Positions 36,968 to 47,355 of a stretch of 64,000 nucleotides of DNA are shown in pieces. Source of the DNA: Paracoccaceae bacterium (GTDB lineage Bacteria > Pseudomonadota > Alphaproteobacteria > Rhodobacterales > Rhodobacteraceae); NCBI GenBank assembly GCA_030066905.1, contig JASJAR010000022.1:18157-82156 (forward strand), given 5' to 3'. The position numbers and the translations under genes are program-made. A model generated the notes under the pieces. It had not been told where the DNA came from. It saw only the letters and a list, made by a program, of their open reading frames with translations, and searched no databases. Numbering within the stretch: the first letter of the stretch is position 1; every line of letters begins with the position of its first letter.

Positions 36968-37549
36968 ATGCTGCTGCTCATCGACAACTACGACAGCTTC
37001 ACCTTCAACCTCGTGCATTTCCTGGGCGAACTCGGCGCCGAGACCCGGGTGGTCCGCAACGACGAGGTTTCGGTACCAGAAGCGCTGGCGCTCGCGCCGG
37101 CCGGGATCGTCCTGAGCCCGGGGCCCTGCGACCCTGCCCGCGCAGGGATTTGCGTGCCGCTGGTGACCGCGGCCGCCGAGGCCGGGGTGCCGCTCTTCGG
37201 GGTCTGCCTCGGCCACCAGGCCATTGGCGAGGCCTTCGGCGGCACGGTCGGTCAGGCCGGCGAGATCGTCCATGGCAAGCTCGGAACGATCCTGCACGGC
37301 GGCAAGGGGGTTTTCCGCCAACTGCCCTCGCCGCTCGCTGCCACCCGCTATCATTCGCTGGTGGTCGAGCGGGCGACGCTGCCGGAGGTCCTTGAGGTCA
37401 CCGCCGAGCTCGAGGACGGCACGATCATGGGGCTCCGGCACCGCGCGCTGCCCGTCGAAGGGGTGCAGTTCCACCCCGAGAGCATTGCCTCGGAACACGG
37501 GCACAAGCTTCTGGCGAATTTCCTCGACACGCTGAAGGTCGTCGCATGA
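36968..37549 (+). CDS. trpG: Anthranilate synthase component II (glutamine amidotransferase)
   Basis: TrpG releases ammonia from glutamine and passes it to TrpE. The 193-residue class I amidotransferase has [32 protein letters not shown], the nucleophile cysteine in [18 protein letters not shown] (near residue 79) and the His-Glu pair in [11 protein letters not shown] (near residue 170). It may also serve PabB. Its stop overlaps the trpD start (ATGA), beginning the trpGDC-moaC-moeA operon. Confidence 0.95.
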   Translation: MLLLIDNYDSFTFNLVHFLGELGAETRVVRNDEVSVPEALALAPAGIVLSPGPCDPARAGICVPLVTAAAEAGVPLFGVCLGHQAIGEAFGGTVGQAGEIVHGKLGTILHGGKGVFRQLPSPLAATRYHSLVVERATLPEVLEVTAELEDGTIMGLRHRALPVEGVQFHPESIASEHGHKLLANFLDTLKVVA

Positions 37550-38559
37550 GCGAGGCGCTGAAACCGCTGATCGCGGCCGCCGTCGACCGGGCGCTGACCC
37601 GGGCCGAGGCGGAAGAGGCGTTCGGCATTCTCTTCGAGGGCGAGGCCACGCCGGCCCAGATCGGCGGTCTGCTGATGACGCTCCGCACCCGCGGCGAAAC
37701 CGTGGGCGAATATGCCGCCGCCGCCGCCGTCATGCGGGCGAAATGCAATGCGGTCCGCGCGCCCGAGGGGGCGATCGACATCGTCGGCACAGGAGGCGAC
37801 GGCAAGGGCACGCTCAACATCTCGACGGCCACCGCCTTCGTCGTCGCCGGGGCGGGCGTTCCGGTGGCCAAACACGGCAACCGCAACCTTTCGTCGAAAT
37901 CGGGCGCGGCGGATGCGCTCACCGAAATGGGCGTCGATGTCATGGTCGGCGCGGAGGTCGTCGAACGGGCCATCGCCGAGGCCGGGATCGGCTTCATGAT
38001 GGCCCCGATGCATCATCCGGCGATCAGGCATGTGATGCCGGCCCGCGCCGAGCTCGGCACAAGAACGATCTTCAACATCCTCGGGCCGTTGACCAATCCC
38101 GCCGGCGTCAAGCGACAGCTCACCGGCGCCTTTTCGCCCGCGCTCCTGATGCCCATGGCCGAGACGCTCGCGGCCCTCGGCGCCGAGGCCGCCTGGGTCG
38201 TGCATGGCTCCGACGGCACCGACGAGATCACCATCACCGGAGTGACCCATGCAGCCGTGCTCGACGGCGAGATGGTCTGTGAACGCGAGGTCCACCCCGA
38301 GGAGGCCGGCCTGCCGGTCCATCCTTTCGAGGCGATCAGGGGCGGGACGCCGGCGGAAAACGCCGCCGCCTTCGGTGCGCTTCTGGCCGGCGCGCCCTCG
38401 GCCTACCGCGACGCGGTCTGCCTCAACGCAGCCGCGGCGCTGGTGATCGCGGAGGCCGCCGGCGACCTCCGGACCGGCGCGGAGATGGCGGCCGAGAGCA
38501 TCGACAGCGGCAGGGCGCGCGAGAAGATCGAAGCGCTCGCCCGGATCACCCAGGGCTAG
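37546..38559 (+). CDS. trpD: Anthranilate phosphoribosyltransferase
   Basis: TrpD joins anthranilate and PRPP. The 337-residue protein has [20 protein letters not shown] (PRPP loop), [40 protein letters not shown], and [17 protein letters not shown]. The start ATG 37546 overlaps the trpG stop. A 23-base hairpin lies just after the stop, before trpC. Confidence 0.96.
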   Translation: MSEALKPLIAAAVDRALTRAEAEEAFGILFEGEATPAQIGGLLMTLRTRGETVGEYAAAAAVMRAKCNAVRAPEGAIDIVGTGGDGKGTLNISTATAFVVAGAGVPVAKHGNRNLSSKSGAADALTEMGVDVMVGAEVVERAIAEAGIGFMMAPMHHPAIRHVMPARAELGTRTIFNILGPLTNPAGVKRQLTGAFSPALLMPMAETLAALGAEAAWVVHGSDGTDEITITGVTHAAVLDGEMVCEREVHPEEAGLPVHPFEAIRGGTPAENAAAFGALLAGAPSAYRDAVCLNAAAALVIAEAAGDLRTGAEMAAESIDSGRAREKIEALARITQG

Positions 38560-38560
38560 C

Positions 38561-38583
38561 CGGAAACCGCGCGCGGGTTTCCG
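38561..38583 (+). promoter_or_regulatory. Hairpin between trpD and trpC
   Basis: CGGAAACC and GGTTTCCG form an 8-bp stem with the loop GCGCGCG, starting directly after the trpD stop. No T run follows, so read-through into trpC is expected; the structure may stabilise or process the message. Confidence 0.55.
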
Positions 38584-38651
38584 CGCCCGTTGTCCGCGCG
38601 CGGATATCGCCCCTTCTTCCCTTCGACGGCGCCAGCGGATATTCACCTCCC

Positions 38652-39455
38652 ATGACCGTCCTCGACCGCATCAAGGCCTACAAGCTCGACGAGATCGCCG
38701 CCGCCAAGGCGCGCCTGCCCCTTGGCGAGGTCGAAGCGGCCGCCCGGTCCGCCGCCCCGGTGCGCGGCTTCCGTGCCGCCTTGGAGCGGGCCTCGGCCAC
38801 GGGCTGGGGCCTCATTGCCGAGATCAAAAAGGCCAGCCCGTCGAAGGGGCTCATCCGCGCCGATTTCAACCCCCCCGCCCTCGCCGAAGCCTATGAGGCC
38901 GGGGGTGCAGCCTGCCTGTCGGTCCTGACCGATACGCCCTCCTTCCAGGGCGCCCCGGAGTTTCTCCGCGCCGCGCGGGCGGCCACCGCCCTGCCGGTTC
39001 TGCGCAAGGACTTCATGTACGACCCCTACCAGGTCACCGAGGCCCGGGCCTGGGGGGCGGACGCGATCCTCGTCATCATGGCCTCGGTCTCCGACGCTCA
39101 GGCGAAGGAGCTCGAAGCCGCCGCCGCCTCCTGGGGCATGGACGTTCTCGTCGAAGTCCACGACGCCGCCGAGCTCGACCGCGCACTGGCGCTGTCCTCA
39201 CCGCTTCTTGGGATAAACAACCGCAATCTCAAGACCTTCGAGACCACCCTTGAAACCACCCGGGCGCTCGCGCCCCGGGTGCCCGACGACCGTATCGTCG
39301 TGGCCGAAAGCGGCCTCACGGGTCCCGACGATCTCGCCGACCTCGCCCGTCACGGCGCGCGCTGCTTTCTCATCGGCGAGCACCTGATGCGGCAGGCCGA
39401 CGTGACGGCGGCGACCCGGGCGATCCTCTCGGGCGCGGTGGCGGGCGCGGCCTGA
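38652..39455 (+). CDS. trpC: Indole-3-glycerol phosphate synthase
   Basis: TrpC closes the indole ring in tryptophan synthesis. The 267-residue TIM-barrel protein has [19 protein letters not shown] (first catalytic Lys), [37 protein letters not shown] (second Lys), [13 protein letters not shown], and [12 protein letters not shown]. It is the stand-alone form, not fused to TrpF. The stop overlaps the moaC start. Confidence 0.96.
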   Translation: MTVLDRIKAYKLDEIAAAKARLPLGEVEAAARSAAPVRGFRAALERASATGWGLIAEIKKASPSKGLIRADFNPPALAEAYEAGGAACLSVLTDTPSFQGAPEFLRAARAATALPVLRKDFMYDPYQVTEARAWGADAILVIMASVSDAQAKELEAAAASWGMDVLVEVHDAAELDRALALSSPLLGINNRNLKTFETTLETTRALAPRVPDDRIVVAESGLTGPDDLADLARHGARCFLIGEHLMRQADVTAATRAILSGAVAGAA

Positions 39456-39931
39456 TGGCGCTCACCCATTTCGACGCCGAGGGCCAGGCCCATATGGTCG
39501 ACGTCTCCGGAAAGGCCGACACGTCCCGCGTCGCCGTCGCCGAGGGGTACGTGAGGATGGCGCCGGAAACCCTCGATCTGATTGAGAAAGGCGACGCCAG
39601 GAAGGGCGACGTTCTGGGCGTCGCCCGGCTTGCCGGCATCATGGGGGCGAAACGCACCGCCGACCTCATCCCCCTCTGCCACCCGCTGGCGCTCGCCAGG
39701 GTCTCGCTGGCGCTTGAGATCGACCGCGCCCGGCCGGGCCTGCGGATCGAAGCGACGGTGAAGACCACCGGCAAGACCGGCGTCGAGATGGAAGCGCTGA
39801 CGGCGGTCTCCGTCGCGGCCCTCACTGTCTACGACATGCTGAAAGCCGCCGAGAAAGGCATGCTGATCGAAGACGTCCGCCTCGTCCTGAAAGAGGGCGG
39901 CAAGTCGGGGCGTTACGAGGCGCCGCGATGA
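39455..39931 (+). CDS. moaC: Cyclic pyranopterin monophosphate synthase
   Basis: MoaC makes cyclic pyranopterin monophosphate in molybdenum cofactor synthesis. The 158-residue protein has [54 protein letters not shown] and the active-site [20 protein letters not shown]. It overlaps trpC by one base upstream and moeA by four bases downstream, so tryptophan and molybdenum cofactor genes share a transcript. Confidence 0.96.
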   Translation: MALTHFDAEGQAHMVDVSGKADTSRVAVAEGYVRMAPETLDLIEKGDARKGDVLGVARLAGIMGAKRTADLIPLCHPLALARVSLALEIDRARPGLRIEATVKTTGKTGVEMEALTAVSVAALTVYDMLKAAEKGMLIEDVRLVLKEGGKSGRYEAPR

Positions 39932-41097
39932 TCTCGGTCGACGCCGCGCTCGACCGCCTCTTCGCCCTTGCCCGCCCCACCAGTACCGAGCTTCTCCCGC
40001 TCCGCCGCGCCGCCGGCCGGGTACTCGCCGCGCCGGTGACCGCCACCCGCGCCCAACCGCCCTTCGATGCCTCGGCGATGGACGGCTATGCGGTCGCCGC
40101 GGACGCCCCGGCGCCCGGCCAGACCTTCCGGGTGGTCGGCGAGGCGGCGGCAGGCCATGGCTGGGACGGCGAGATCGGGCCCGGCGAGGCGCTGCGCATC
40201 TTCACCGGGGCGCCGGTGCCCCGGGGCGCCAAAACGGTTGTGATCCAGGAAGATGTAGCGCGGAACGCAGAAACGATCACCCTCAGGGAGGCGCCGGGGT
40301 CGGGGACCAATATCCGCCCCCGCGGCGGAGATTTCGACGAAGATGCCACCGTCTCCGCCCCCCGCCGCCTCCGCCCCGCCGACCTTTCGCTTCTCGCGGC
40401 GATGAATGTCCCCCGGGTCCCGGTCCACCGCCGCCCCGAGGTCGCCCTCATCGCCACCGGCGACGAGCTGGTCGAACCCGGCGACGCGCCCCGTCCCGAT
40501 CAGATCGTGGCCTCCAACAGCGTCGGGCTCGCGGCGATGGTCGAGGCCGAAGGTGCCATTGCGCGGCTTCTGCCCATTGCCCGGGACACGCGCGCGGCCC
40601 TCACCCAGGCCTTCGACCTTGCCCGCGGGGCCGATCTCATCGTCACCATCGGCGGCGCCTCGGTGGGCGATCACGACCTCGTCGGCGACGTCCTCGGCGA
40701 TGCCGGCGCCCGCGATTTCTACAAGGTCGCGATGCGCCCCGGCAAACCTCTGATGGCCGGGCGGATCGGCGAGGCGGCGATGGTGGGCCTGCCCGGCAAC
40801 CCCGTCTCCTCCCTCGTCTGCGGCCATGTCTTCCTTCTGCCGATGCTGCGCGCGATGCAGGGCTTGCCCGCCCTCCCCGCCCCGCGCCGGCAGGTGCCCC
40901 TCGCCGAACCGCTCGGCGCCAACGGGCCGCGGGAACATTACATGCGGGCGCGGCTCACCGAAGCCGGCGTCGCCGCCTTCGACCGCCAGGACAGCTCGCT
41001 TCTCGGCATCCTCGCCGCGGCGGATGGGCTGATCGTGCGCCCGCCCCATGCCGCTGCCGGGACCGAGGGTGAGCTTGTGGATATCATCGACCTCTGA
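39928..41097 (+). CDS. moeA: Molybdopterin molybdenumtransferase
   Basis: MoeA inserts molybdate into the adenylated cofactor. The 389-residue protein has [93 protein letters not shown] and [14 protein letters not shown]. Length is normal. It closes the trpGDC-moaC-moeA run; lexA follows with its own SOS promoter. Confidence 0.95.
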   Translation: MISVDAALDRLFALARPTSTELLPLRRAAGRVLAAPVTATRAQPPFDASAMDGYAVAADAPAPGQTFRVVGEAAAGHGWDGEIGPGEALRIFTGAPVPRGAKTVVIQEDVARNAETITLREAPGSGTNIRPRGGDFDEDATVSAPRRLRPADLSLLAAMNVPRVPVHRRPEVALIATGDELVEPGDAPRPDQIVASNSVGLAAMVEAEGAIARLLPIARDTRAALTQAFDLARGADLIVTIGGASVGDHDLVGDVLGDAGARDFYKVAMRPGKPLMAGRIGEAAMVGLPGNPVSSLVCGHVFLLPMLRAMQGLPALPAPRRQVPLAEPLGANGPREHYMRARLTEAGVAAFDRQDSSLLGILAAADGLIVRPPHAAAGTEGELVDIIDL

Positions 41098-41108
41098 GCG
41101 CCCTCGCG

Positions 41109-41147
41109 TTGACACAAAACGGGAACGTCGCTAGAACATCCGCGAAC
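41109..41147 (+). promoter_or_regulatory. lexA promoter with LexA (SOS) box
   Basis: TTGACA (41109-41114) and TAGAAC (41132-41137) are 17 bases apart. The alphaproteobacterial LexA box GAAC-N7-GAAC is exact at 41123-41137 and overlaps the -10 element; a third GAAC follows 6 bases later (41144-41147). This gives LexA autoregulation. Confidence 0.85.
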
Positions 41148-41188
41148 GAGTGCGGATTTCGCGCACCAGGCGTGGCAGGAGAGCACGG

Positions 41189-41869
41189 ATGCTGACGAAA
41201 AAGCAGCTTGAGTTGCTGGAGTTTATCCACAGGCGCGTGCAGCGCGACGGCGTGCCGCCGTCTTTCGACGAGATGAAGGACGCGCTCGATCTGCGCTCGA
41301 AGTCGGGCATCCACCGGCTGATCACCGCTTTGGAGGAGCGCGGCTTCATCCGGCGGCTCGCCCACCGGGCCCGGGCGATCGAGATCGTGAAGATGCCCGA
41401 AAGCGTCGGCCAGGGCTTCGTGCCGAAGGTCATCGAGGGCGACCGGCCGGACCGGCCGGCGAATGCCGTGCCGCTCGACGGCGGGGCGGTCGATCTGCCG
41501 CTGATGGGCCGGATCGCGGCGGGTGTGCCGATTGAGGCGATCAGCGAGAAGGCGCACGACGTGTCGGTGCCCGCCTCGATGCTGAGCGCGAAGGGGCATC
41601 ACTATGCCCTTGAAGTGAAAGGCGATTCGATGATCGACGCCGGGATCAACGATGGCGATGTCGTGGTGATCCGCGAGACCAACACGGCCGAGAACGGCGA
41701 TATCGTCGTCGCCCTTGTCGAGGGCCATGAGGCGACGCTGAAGCGGTTCCGGCGGAAGGGCGCCACCATTGCCCTCGAAGCGGCGAACCCCGCCTATGAA
41801 ACCCGGCTCTTCCGCGACGATCAGGTGAAGGTCCAGGGCCGTCTCGTCGGGCTGATCCGGACCTACTGA
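41189..41869 (+). CDS. lexA: SOS repressor LexA
   Basis: LexA represses DNA-damage genes and self-cleaves when RecA filaments form. The 226-residue protein has an N-terminal winged helix ([20 protein letters not shown], then [20 protein letters not shown]) and a C-terminal peptidase domain. The cleavage site is Ala111-Gly112 in [12 protein letters not shown], the serine is S147 in [10 protein letters not shown], and the lysine is K185 in EATLKRF. ATG 41189 follows GGCAGGAG. The last seven bases overlap the convergent comEC end. Confidence 0.96.
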   Translation: MLTKKQLELLEFIHRRVQRDGVPPSFDEMKDALDLRSKSGIHRLITALEERGFIRRLAHRARAIEIVKMPESVGQGFVPKVIEGDRPDRPANAVPLDGGAVDLPLMGRIAAGVPIEAISEKAHDVSVPASMLSAKGHHYALEVKGDSMIDAGINDGDVVVIRETNTAENGDIVVALVEGHEATLKRFRRKGATIALEAANPAYETRLFRDDQVKVQGRLVGLIRTY

Positions 41870-43974
41870 CCGGCCTGACCCGCTCCGGGGGCGGCGCGGG
41901 CTGTGCCGAAGAGCGCCAGTGCCCGTCCGGAGCGTTCGGCCCCGTTCCAGACCCGCCTGCCCGCCTGTTCGGCCGCCGTCACGATGCGCAGTCCCGCCCC
42001 CTCCGGCCAGAGGGCCAGCGCGCCCGTCTCGCGCAGCAGGCGCCTGTCGATCAACCGGCAGCCCGCCGGAGGGTCGGTTTCGCCGGAATAGATCACGATG
42101 TCGGCGGCGGCACAGGCGCCGGGCACCCGCGCCCCGGCGCCGCGCCCGGTGAGATGCACCGCGCGCAGCCGCCCGAGCCGGAACTCCCGCGCGCCGGGCG
42201 GACCGGTGAAACCCGGCCGCTCCGCAGCCTCGGCCTGCGCGCTTGGGTCGCCGTCGTTCTCCAGCCAGCTTCGCGCGGCAAACCCGTCGCCCCGGGGTTT
42301 CGACAGCGCCCGGCCGTCTCCCGTCATCACCCCGACGAGCCCGCCCGATGCCGCAACGATGACCGGCGGCCGGTCGGCGCCCGACCAGAGCACGAGGGCG
42401 AGGACCATCGGCGCGACCCCGAGGATCCGGCTGCGATCCCGCCAGAGGATGGCGAACAAGGCCCCTAGGGCGAAAACCACCAGAACCGCCGGCGGCGGGG
42501 CCGGCACGAAGGACAACGCCCCGTCGAGCCCCGCCACGCGTTCGGCCACCCCGAGGATCCAGCGGATCGGCGGGTCCATGATCCACAAGCCCGCGGCGTG
42601 GAGGCCGAGCGGGGCCAGAACGGCGGCGAGGACGGCCGCGGGCATCACGACCGCCCCCATGAGCGGCACGGACAGAAGGTTGGCAAGGAGACCGTAATGG
42701 GGCACCTGGTTGAAATGCGCTGCCGCAATCGGCGCCGTGGCGGCCCCCGCGACCGCCGAGGAGATCACCAGGGCGGCGGTCCCCCGGGCCCAGCGCGGCA
42801 GCCGGCGGCGGCCCTCGCCGGCCGCCCTCAGCCAGCCGAATACGGCGACGAGCGCGGTGGTTGCCGCAAACGACATCTGAAACCCCGGGCCCATCAGCGC
42901 CTCGGGGCGGAGCGTGAGCACCAAAAGCGCCGCCAGCGCCACCGAGCGCAGGGTCAGCGCCCGCCGGTCGAAGAGAACGGCGACAAGCATCACCGCGACC
43001 ATAATGAACGCCCGTTCGGTGGCGACATTCCCGCCCGACAGGCCAAGATAGACCGCCCCCGCCCCGAGCGCGACGATGGCGGCGATCTTCTTGGCGTCGA
43101 CCCGCAGCGAAAGCGCGGGCAGGAGGGCAAGGCCGGTCCGCATGCAGGCGAAGACGAACCCCGTGAGCAGCCCCATATGGAGCCCCGAGATCGCCAGAAG
43201 ATGGGCGAGGTTCGCCGCGCGCAGGTCCTCAAGCACCTCGGCGGGGATGCCCGAGCGGTCCCCGACGGTGAGCGCGGCGGCGACACCGCCCGTCGCGCCG
43301 GGCAGGACCGCCCGGATCTCGGCCGAAATCGTCATCCTGAGCCGCCAGAGCCAGAGCGCCGAGCCGCCCTCGGCCGGGGCCAGGGTCACCGCCGGGCTGC
43401 GCGTGTAGCCCACCGCGCCGAGCTTCTTGAACCAGGCCTGGCGCCGGAAATCGAAGCCCCCCGGCTCGACCGGCCCTTGGGGCGGCGAGAGATGGCCGGT
43501 CAGCCCCACGATCCGCCCGGGCTCGGCAACGAGATAGCGCTGGTCGCCGTGGAGCGACACGCGCACCCGCGCCGGGGTGCGGTGGGGCGGCATATCGGCC
43601 AGCACCACGCGGTCGAGCGTCAGGCGGAGCTTGTCGGAGGCCGACCGGTCGATCCCCACGATCCGCCCCTCCACGGGGCCGTAATAGCGAAATCCGAGGA
43701 CCGGCTCGGCGACGGCCGCAGTGCGATGGCCCGCCGCGAGAAAGCCGAGGAGGCCGAAAAGCAGGGCCATCGGCACGAGCCCGCCGCGCCACCTTGTGAG
43801 GCCGAGCGCGCCGAGCCCGGCGGCCGAAAACACAACCCCGGCCCAGATCGCGCCGGAAGGGTCTGCGGGCAGCGAAAAGAAGGCGCCGACGCCGCCGGCA
43901 TAGAATACGGCCAGCCATGGGAAGAGATAACCGCGCTGGTCTTCGACCAGCAGCCAAAGCCGCCGAGGGCGCAC
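41863..43974 (-). CDS. ComEC/Rec2 family competence membrane protein
   Basis: ComEC proteins form the inner-membrane channel for DNA uptake. The 703-residue protein has an N-terminal DUF4131/OB-like region (residues 90-190), the competence domain with [20 protein letters not shown] near residue 265, [16 protein letters not shown], about ten membrane segments, and a shortened C-terminal beta-lactamase-like part. The last resembles a truncated MBL domain lacking the full metal motif set. The start is GTG 43974. It faces gltX divergently and overlaps lexA at the 3' end. Confidence 0.88.
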   Translation of the reverse strand: MRPRRLWLLVEDQRGYLFPWLAVFYAGGVGAFFSLPADPSGAIWAGVVFSAAGLGALGLTRWRGGLVPMALLFGLLGFLAAGHRTAAVAEPVLGFRYYGPVEGRIVGIDRSASDKLRLTLDRVVLADMPPHRTPARVRVSLHGDQRYLVAEPGRIVGLTGHLSPPQGPVEPGGFDFRRQAWFKKLGAVGYTRSPAVTLAPAEGGSALWLWRLRMTISAEIRAVLPGATGGVAAALTVGDRSGIPAEVLEDLRAANLAHLLAISGLHMGLLTGFVFACMRTGLALLPALSLRVDAKKIAAIVALGAGAVYLGLSGGNVATERAFIMVAVMLVAVLFDRRALTLRSVALAALLVLTLRPEALMGPGFQMSFAATTALVAVFGWLRAAGEGRRRLPRWARGTAALVISSAVAGAATAPIAAAHFNQVPHYGLLANLLSVPLMGAVVMPAAVLAAVLAPLGLHAAGLWIMDPPIRWILGVAERVAGLDGALSFVPAPPPAVLVVFALGALFAILWRDRSRILGVAPMVLALVLWSGADRPPVIVAASGGLVGVMTGDGRALSKPRGDGFAARSWLENDGDPSAQAEAAERPGFTGPPGAREFRLGRLRAVHLTGRGAGARVPGACAAADIVIYSGETDPPAGCRLIDRRLLRETGALALWPEGAGLRIVTAAEQAGRRVWNGAERSGRALALFGTARAAPGAGQAGQ

Positions 43975-44055
43975 CCTTGTCTCCCGTAATCGGCTTGATT
44001 AGAACGTTTTTTGATTGCTAGCGGACGATTGGTTTCCAAAAGGTTAATCCCCTCA

Positions 44056-45471
44056 ATGCCTGAGAGTTCAGCTGACCGCCCGGTGGTAACGCGATTTGCG
44101 CCCTCGCCCACCGGCTATCTCCATATCGGCGGCGCACGGACGGCCCTTTTCAACTGGCTCTTCGCCCGCCACCACGGGGGCAAGTTCCTGCTCCGGATCG
44201 AAGATACCGACCGCCAGCGCTCGACGCCCGAGGCCACCGAGGCGATCTTCGAGGGCCTCACCTGGCTCGGGCTCGACTGGGACGGGGATGCGGTGAGCCA
44301 GTTCGCCCGGGCCGGGCGCCATGCCGAGGTCGCCCAGGTGATGCTCGATGCGGGCTATGCCTACAAATGCTTCTCCACCCAGGCCGAGATCGAGGCGTTT
44401 CGCGAGGCCGCCAAGGCCGAGGGCCGCTCGACCCTCTTCCGCTCGCCATGGCGCGACGTCACCCCCGACAAGCACCCCGAAAAACCCTTCGTGGTGCGGC
44501 TGAAGGCCCCGCGCTCGGGCGAAACCGTCATCGACGACGCCGTTCAGGGCCGGGTGCGGGTGAAGAACGAGCAACTCGACGACATGATCCTTTTGCGGTC
44601 GAACGGCACGCCGACCTACATGCTCGCCGTCGTCGTCGACGATTTCGACATGGGCGTGACCCATGTCATCCGCGGCGACGACCACCTCACCAACGCCGCC
44701 CGGCAGTGTCAGATCTGGCGGCTGATGGGCTGGGACGAACCGGTCTGGGCCCATATCCCGCTCATTCACGGCGAGGACGGCAAGAAGCTCTCCAAACGCC
44801 ACGGCGCGCTCAGCGTGCAGGAATATCAGGCGGCGGGGTTCTCGGCTGCCGGCGTGCGAAACTACCTCGCCCGGCTCGGCTGGTCCCATGGCAACGAGGA
44901 GTTCTTCACCACCGAAGAGGCCGTGGAATGGTTCGATCTCGGTGCGGTCAAGCGGTCGCCGGCGCGGTTCGACACCGCCAAACTCGCCAAGCTCTCGGGT
45001 GCGCATATCGCGGTTGCGGACGATGCTGCACTCGTAGCGGAAGTCCTCGAATACTTACAGGCCAGCGGGCAACCCGACCTGACAGACGACCAGGGCCTGG
45101 CCCTGCAATCCGCGATGTATTGTCTCAAGGACCGCGCCAAAACGTTCGGTGAACTTCTTGAAAAGGCTCATTTTATCCTGACGTCCCGTCCTATCGAACC
45201 CGATGGCGATGCGGCGAAAGAGCTCGGTTCGGTATCCCGTCGTATACTGGCAGAATTGACGCCGCACCTGCAAACTGCTAGCTGGGACCGCGACACGCTG
45301 GAAGGGATTGTCAGCGCCCACGCCGCGGAGAACGGCACCAAAATGGGCAAGCTCGCGGGGCCGCTGCGCGCCGCACTGGCCGGGCGAGCGGTGTCGCCCA
45401 GCGTGTTCGACATGATGCTGGTTCTGGGGCGCGAAGAAACCATCGCCCGGCTCGAGGATGCAGCTTCCTGA
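44056..45471 (+). CDS. gltX: Glutamyl-tRNA synthetase
   Basis: GltX charges tRNA-Glu. The 471-residue class I synthetase has the HIGH-type motif [20 protein letters not shown] near residue 22, [36 protein letters not shown], and the KMSKS-type motif [15 protein letters not shown] near residue 255. ATG 44056 is preferred to ATG 44011 because [12 protein letters not shown] then falls at the normal distance. The C-terminal anticodon-binding domain is present and complete. gltA follows 53 bases later. Confidence 0.95.
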   Translation: MPESSADRPVVTRFAPSPTGYLHIGGARTALFNWLFARHHGGKFLLRIEDTDRQRSTPEATEAIFEGLTWLGLDWDGDAVSQFARAGRHAEVAQVMLDAGYAYKCFSTQAEIEAFREAAKAEGRSTLFRSPWRDVTPDKHPEKPFVVRLKAPRSGETVIDDAVQGRVRVKNEQLDDMILLRSNGTPTYMLAVVVDDFDMGVTHVIRGDDHLTNAARQCQIWRLMGWDEPVWAHIPLIHGEDGKKLSKRHGALSVQEYQAAGFSAAGVRNYLARLGWSHGNEEFFTTEEAVEWFDLGAVKRSPARFDTAKLAKLSGAHIAVADDAALVAEVLEYLQASGQPDLTDDQGLALQSAMYCLKDRAKTFGELLEKAHFILTSRPIEPDGDAAKELGSVSRRILAELTPHLQTASWDRDTLEGIVSAHAAENGTKMGKLAGPLRAALAGRAVSPSVFDMMLVLGREETIARLEDAAS

Positions 45472-45524
45472 CAAGTAGCAATGCCCCGCGCGAGCGTGGT
45501 GCGGGCGCCGACCGGAGGATACGT

Positions 45525-46820
45525 ATGGCCGACGCCAAGAAGACCGCCACCCTCACCATCGACGGCACCACCCTCGATCTGCCGATCTTCAGCCCCACGG
45601 CGGGGCCCGACGTGATCGACATCCGCAAGCTCTACGCCCAAGGGGACGTCTTCACTTACGATCCGGGCTTCACCTCCACGGCGTCCTGCGATTCCACGAT
45701 CACTTTCATCGACGGCGACAAGGGCGAGCTTCTGCACCGGGGCTACCCGATCGACCAGCTCGCCGAGAAATCCCATTACCTCGAAGTCTGCTACCTGTTG
45801 CTCTACGGCGATCTGCCGTCTGCCGAGCAGCTCGAAGACTTTGAGACCCGTGTGACGATGCACACGATGCTCCACGAGCAGATGCAGAACTTCTTCCGGG
45901 GCTTTCGGCGCGACGCGCATCCTATGGCGATCATGGTCGGCGTGGTCGGAGCGATGTCGGCCTTCTACCCCGACTCGACCGATATCCACGACCCATGGCA
46001 GCGCGAAGTCGCCTCGATCCGGCTCATCGCGAAGATGCCCACCATCGCCGCTTGGGCGTACAAATACTCCATCGGCCAGCCCTTCGTGTACCCCCGCAAC
46101 GAGCTCGACTACGCCTCGAACTTCCTGCGGATGTGTTTCGCGGTGCCGGCGGAAGATTACGTCGTCGATCCGATCCTATCGCGCGCGATGGACCGGATCT
46201 TCACCCTCCATGCCGACCACGAGCAGAACGCCTCGACCTCGACGGTCCGGCTCGCCTCGTCGTCGGGCGCCAACCCCTTTGCCTGCATCGCCGCCGGCAT
46301 CGCCTGCCTCTGGGGGCCCGCCCATGGCGGGGCGAACCAGGCCTGCCTCGAGATGCTGCGCGAAATCGGCTCTCCGAACCGCATCCCCGAGTTCATCGAG
46401 CGCGCCAAGGACAAGGACGACCCGTTCCGCCTGATGGGCTTCGGCCATAGGGTCTACAAGAATTTCGACCCCCGCGCGAAGGTGATGAAGCAATCGGCCG
46501 ACGAGGTGCTCGACCTTCTCGGGATCGAGAACAACCCCACCCTGCAAGTCGCCAAGGAGCTTGAGAAGATCGCGCTCGAAGACGAATACTTCGTCGACCG
46601 CAAGCTCTACCCGAATGTCGATTTCTACTCCGGCATCATCCTCGACGCGATGGGGTTCCCGACCTCGATGTTCACCCCGATCTTCGCGCTGGCGCGCACC
46701 GTCGGCTGGGTGTCGCAGTGGAAAGAGATGATCGCCGATCCGCAACTCAAGATCGGCCGGCCCCGGCAGCTCTATGTCGGCCCCACCGCGCGCAACTACG
46801 TCGACGTCGAAAGCCGCTAG
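45525..46820 (+). CDS. gltA: Citrate synthase
   Basis: It condenses acetyl-CoA and oxaloacetate in the citrate cycle. The 431-residue type I enzyme has [40 protein letters not shown], the catalytic histidines in [20 protein letters not shown] and [28 protein letters not shown], and the aspartate region in [29 protein letters not shown] precedes the ATG. It may be co-transcribed with gltX. A hairpin (46858-46883) follows. Confidence 0.97.
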   Translation: MADAKKTATLTIDGTTLDLPIFSPTAGPDVIDIRKLYAQGDVFTYDPGFTSTASCDSTITFIDGDKGELLHRGYPIDQLAEKSHYLEVCYLLLYGDLPSAEQLEDFETRVTMHTMLHEQMQNFFRGFRRDAHPMAIMVGVVGAMSAFYPDSTDIHDPWQREVASIRLIAKMPTIAAWAYKYSIGQPFVYPRNELDYASNFLRMCFAVPAEDYVVDPILSRAMDRIFTLHADHEQNASTSTVRLASSSGANPFACIAAGIACLWGPAHGGANQACLEMLREIGSPNRIPEFIERAKDKDDPFRLMGFGHRVYKNFDPRAKVMKQSADEVLDLLGIENNPTLQVAKELEKIALEDEYFVDRKLYPNVDFYSGIILDAMGFPTSMFTPIFALARTVGWVSQWKEMIADPQLKIGRPRQLYVGPTARNYVDVESR

Positions 46821-46857
46821 ACTGCGCTGCGTCAGGTCGCGCGCCCGGGAAATCGGG

Positions 46858-46883
46858 TTGGTTGGGCCCCGGTGGGGAACCAA
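46858..46883 (+). promoter_or_regulatory. Hairpin after gltA
   Basis: TTGGTT...AACCAA and CCCC...GGGG nest around GGT with a small bulge. No T run follows, so it may protect the gltA message rather than end it. Confidence 0.4.
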
Positions 46884-46898
46884 ACGAGGTCGAACGAG

Positions 46899-47051
46899 AT
46901 GCGGACATGGATGACCATTGCGGCACTGGCGCTGCTGGCGGGGTGTACCGAGCCCGACACCTACCCGGTGAGCGGCGAGGAATGCGCGCCGGACGATCCG
47001 GTTCAGACCATCGAGGTCTTCGAATGCGACGTACCGGGCGGGTTCATGTAA
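46899..47051 (+). CDS. 50-residue lipoprotein
   Basis: The peptide has a signal peptide with the lipobox LLAGC: MRTWMTIAALALLAGC, then a short mature part (TEPDTYPVSGEECAPDDPVQ and TIEVFECDVPGGFM). The lipid-anchored cysteine is residue 16; two further cysteines, in EECAP and FECDV, could pair. GAGG precedes ATG 46899. It would be attached to the inner or outer membrane. I know no function; the position after gltA may be incidental. Confidence 0.7.
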   Translation: MRTWMTIAALALLAGCTEPDTYPVSGEECAPDDPVQTIEVFECDVPGGFM

Positions 47052-47169
47052 CGGCCGGTCGGCCCTGCCGGCGGGACCGGGGCGCTTTGCCGAAGGCTTG
47101 AAGCCGACAGAGCCGGTTCTGGCCTGAAGCTGACATCCATGCTGCACGCCCCGAACCAAGGCCCCCCGC

Positions 47170-47241
47170 GTCCCGGGCTTGACCCGGGACCTCGATAGGC
47201 TTGGTACTCCGTTGGATCGGGGCCCCGGATCAAGTCCGGGG
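47170..47241. repeat. Two palindromic intergenic repeats
   Basis: 47170-47190 has arms GTCCCGGG/CCCGGGAC around CTTGA, identical to 2023-2043. 47223-47241 has arms CCCCGGA/TCCGGGG around TCAAG, a close variant in which the loop is read in the opposite sense. Otherwise 47052-47355 shows no gene. Confidence 0.75.
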
Positions 47242-47355
47242 CGCGTTTCGCCAAGAGCTGCCGGAGCAAGACCCGACCGTCCGCAATAGCCCCGAAGCCA
47301 CCCACCGCCTGAGACGACCCATCCTGCCCCCAAGGGCCATTCCGCCCCGCCCCCG

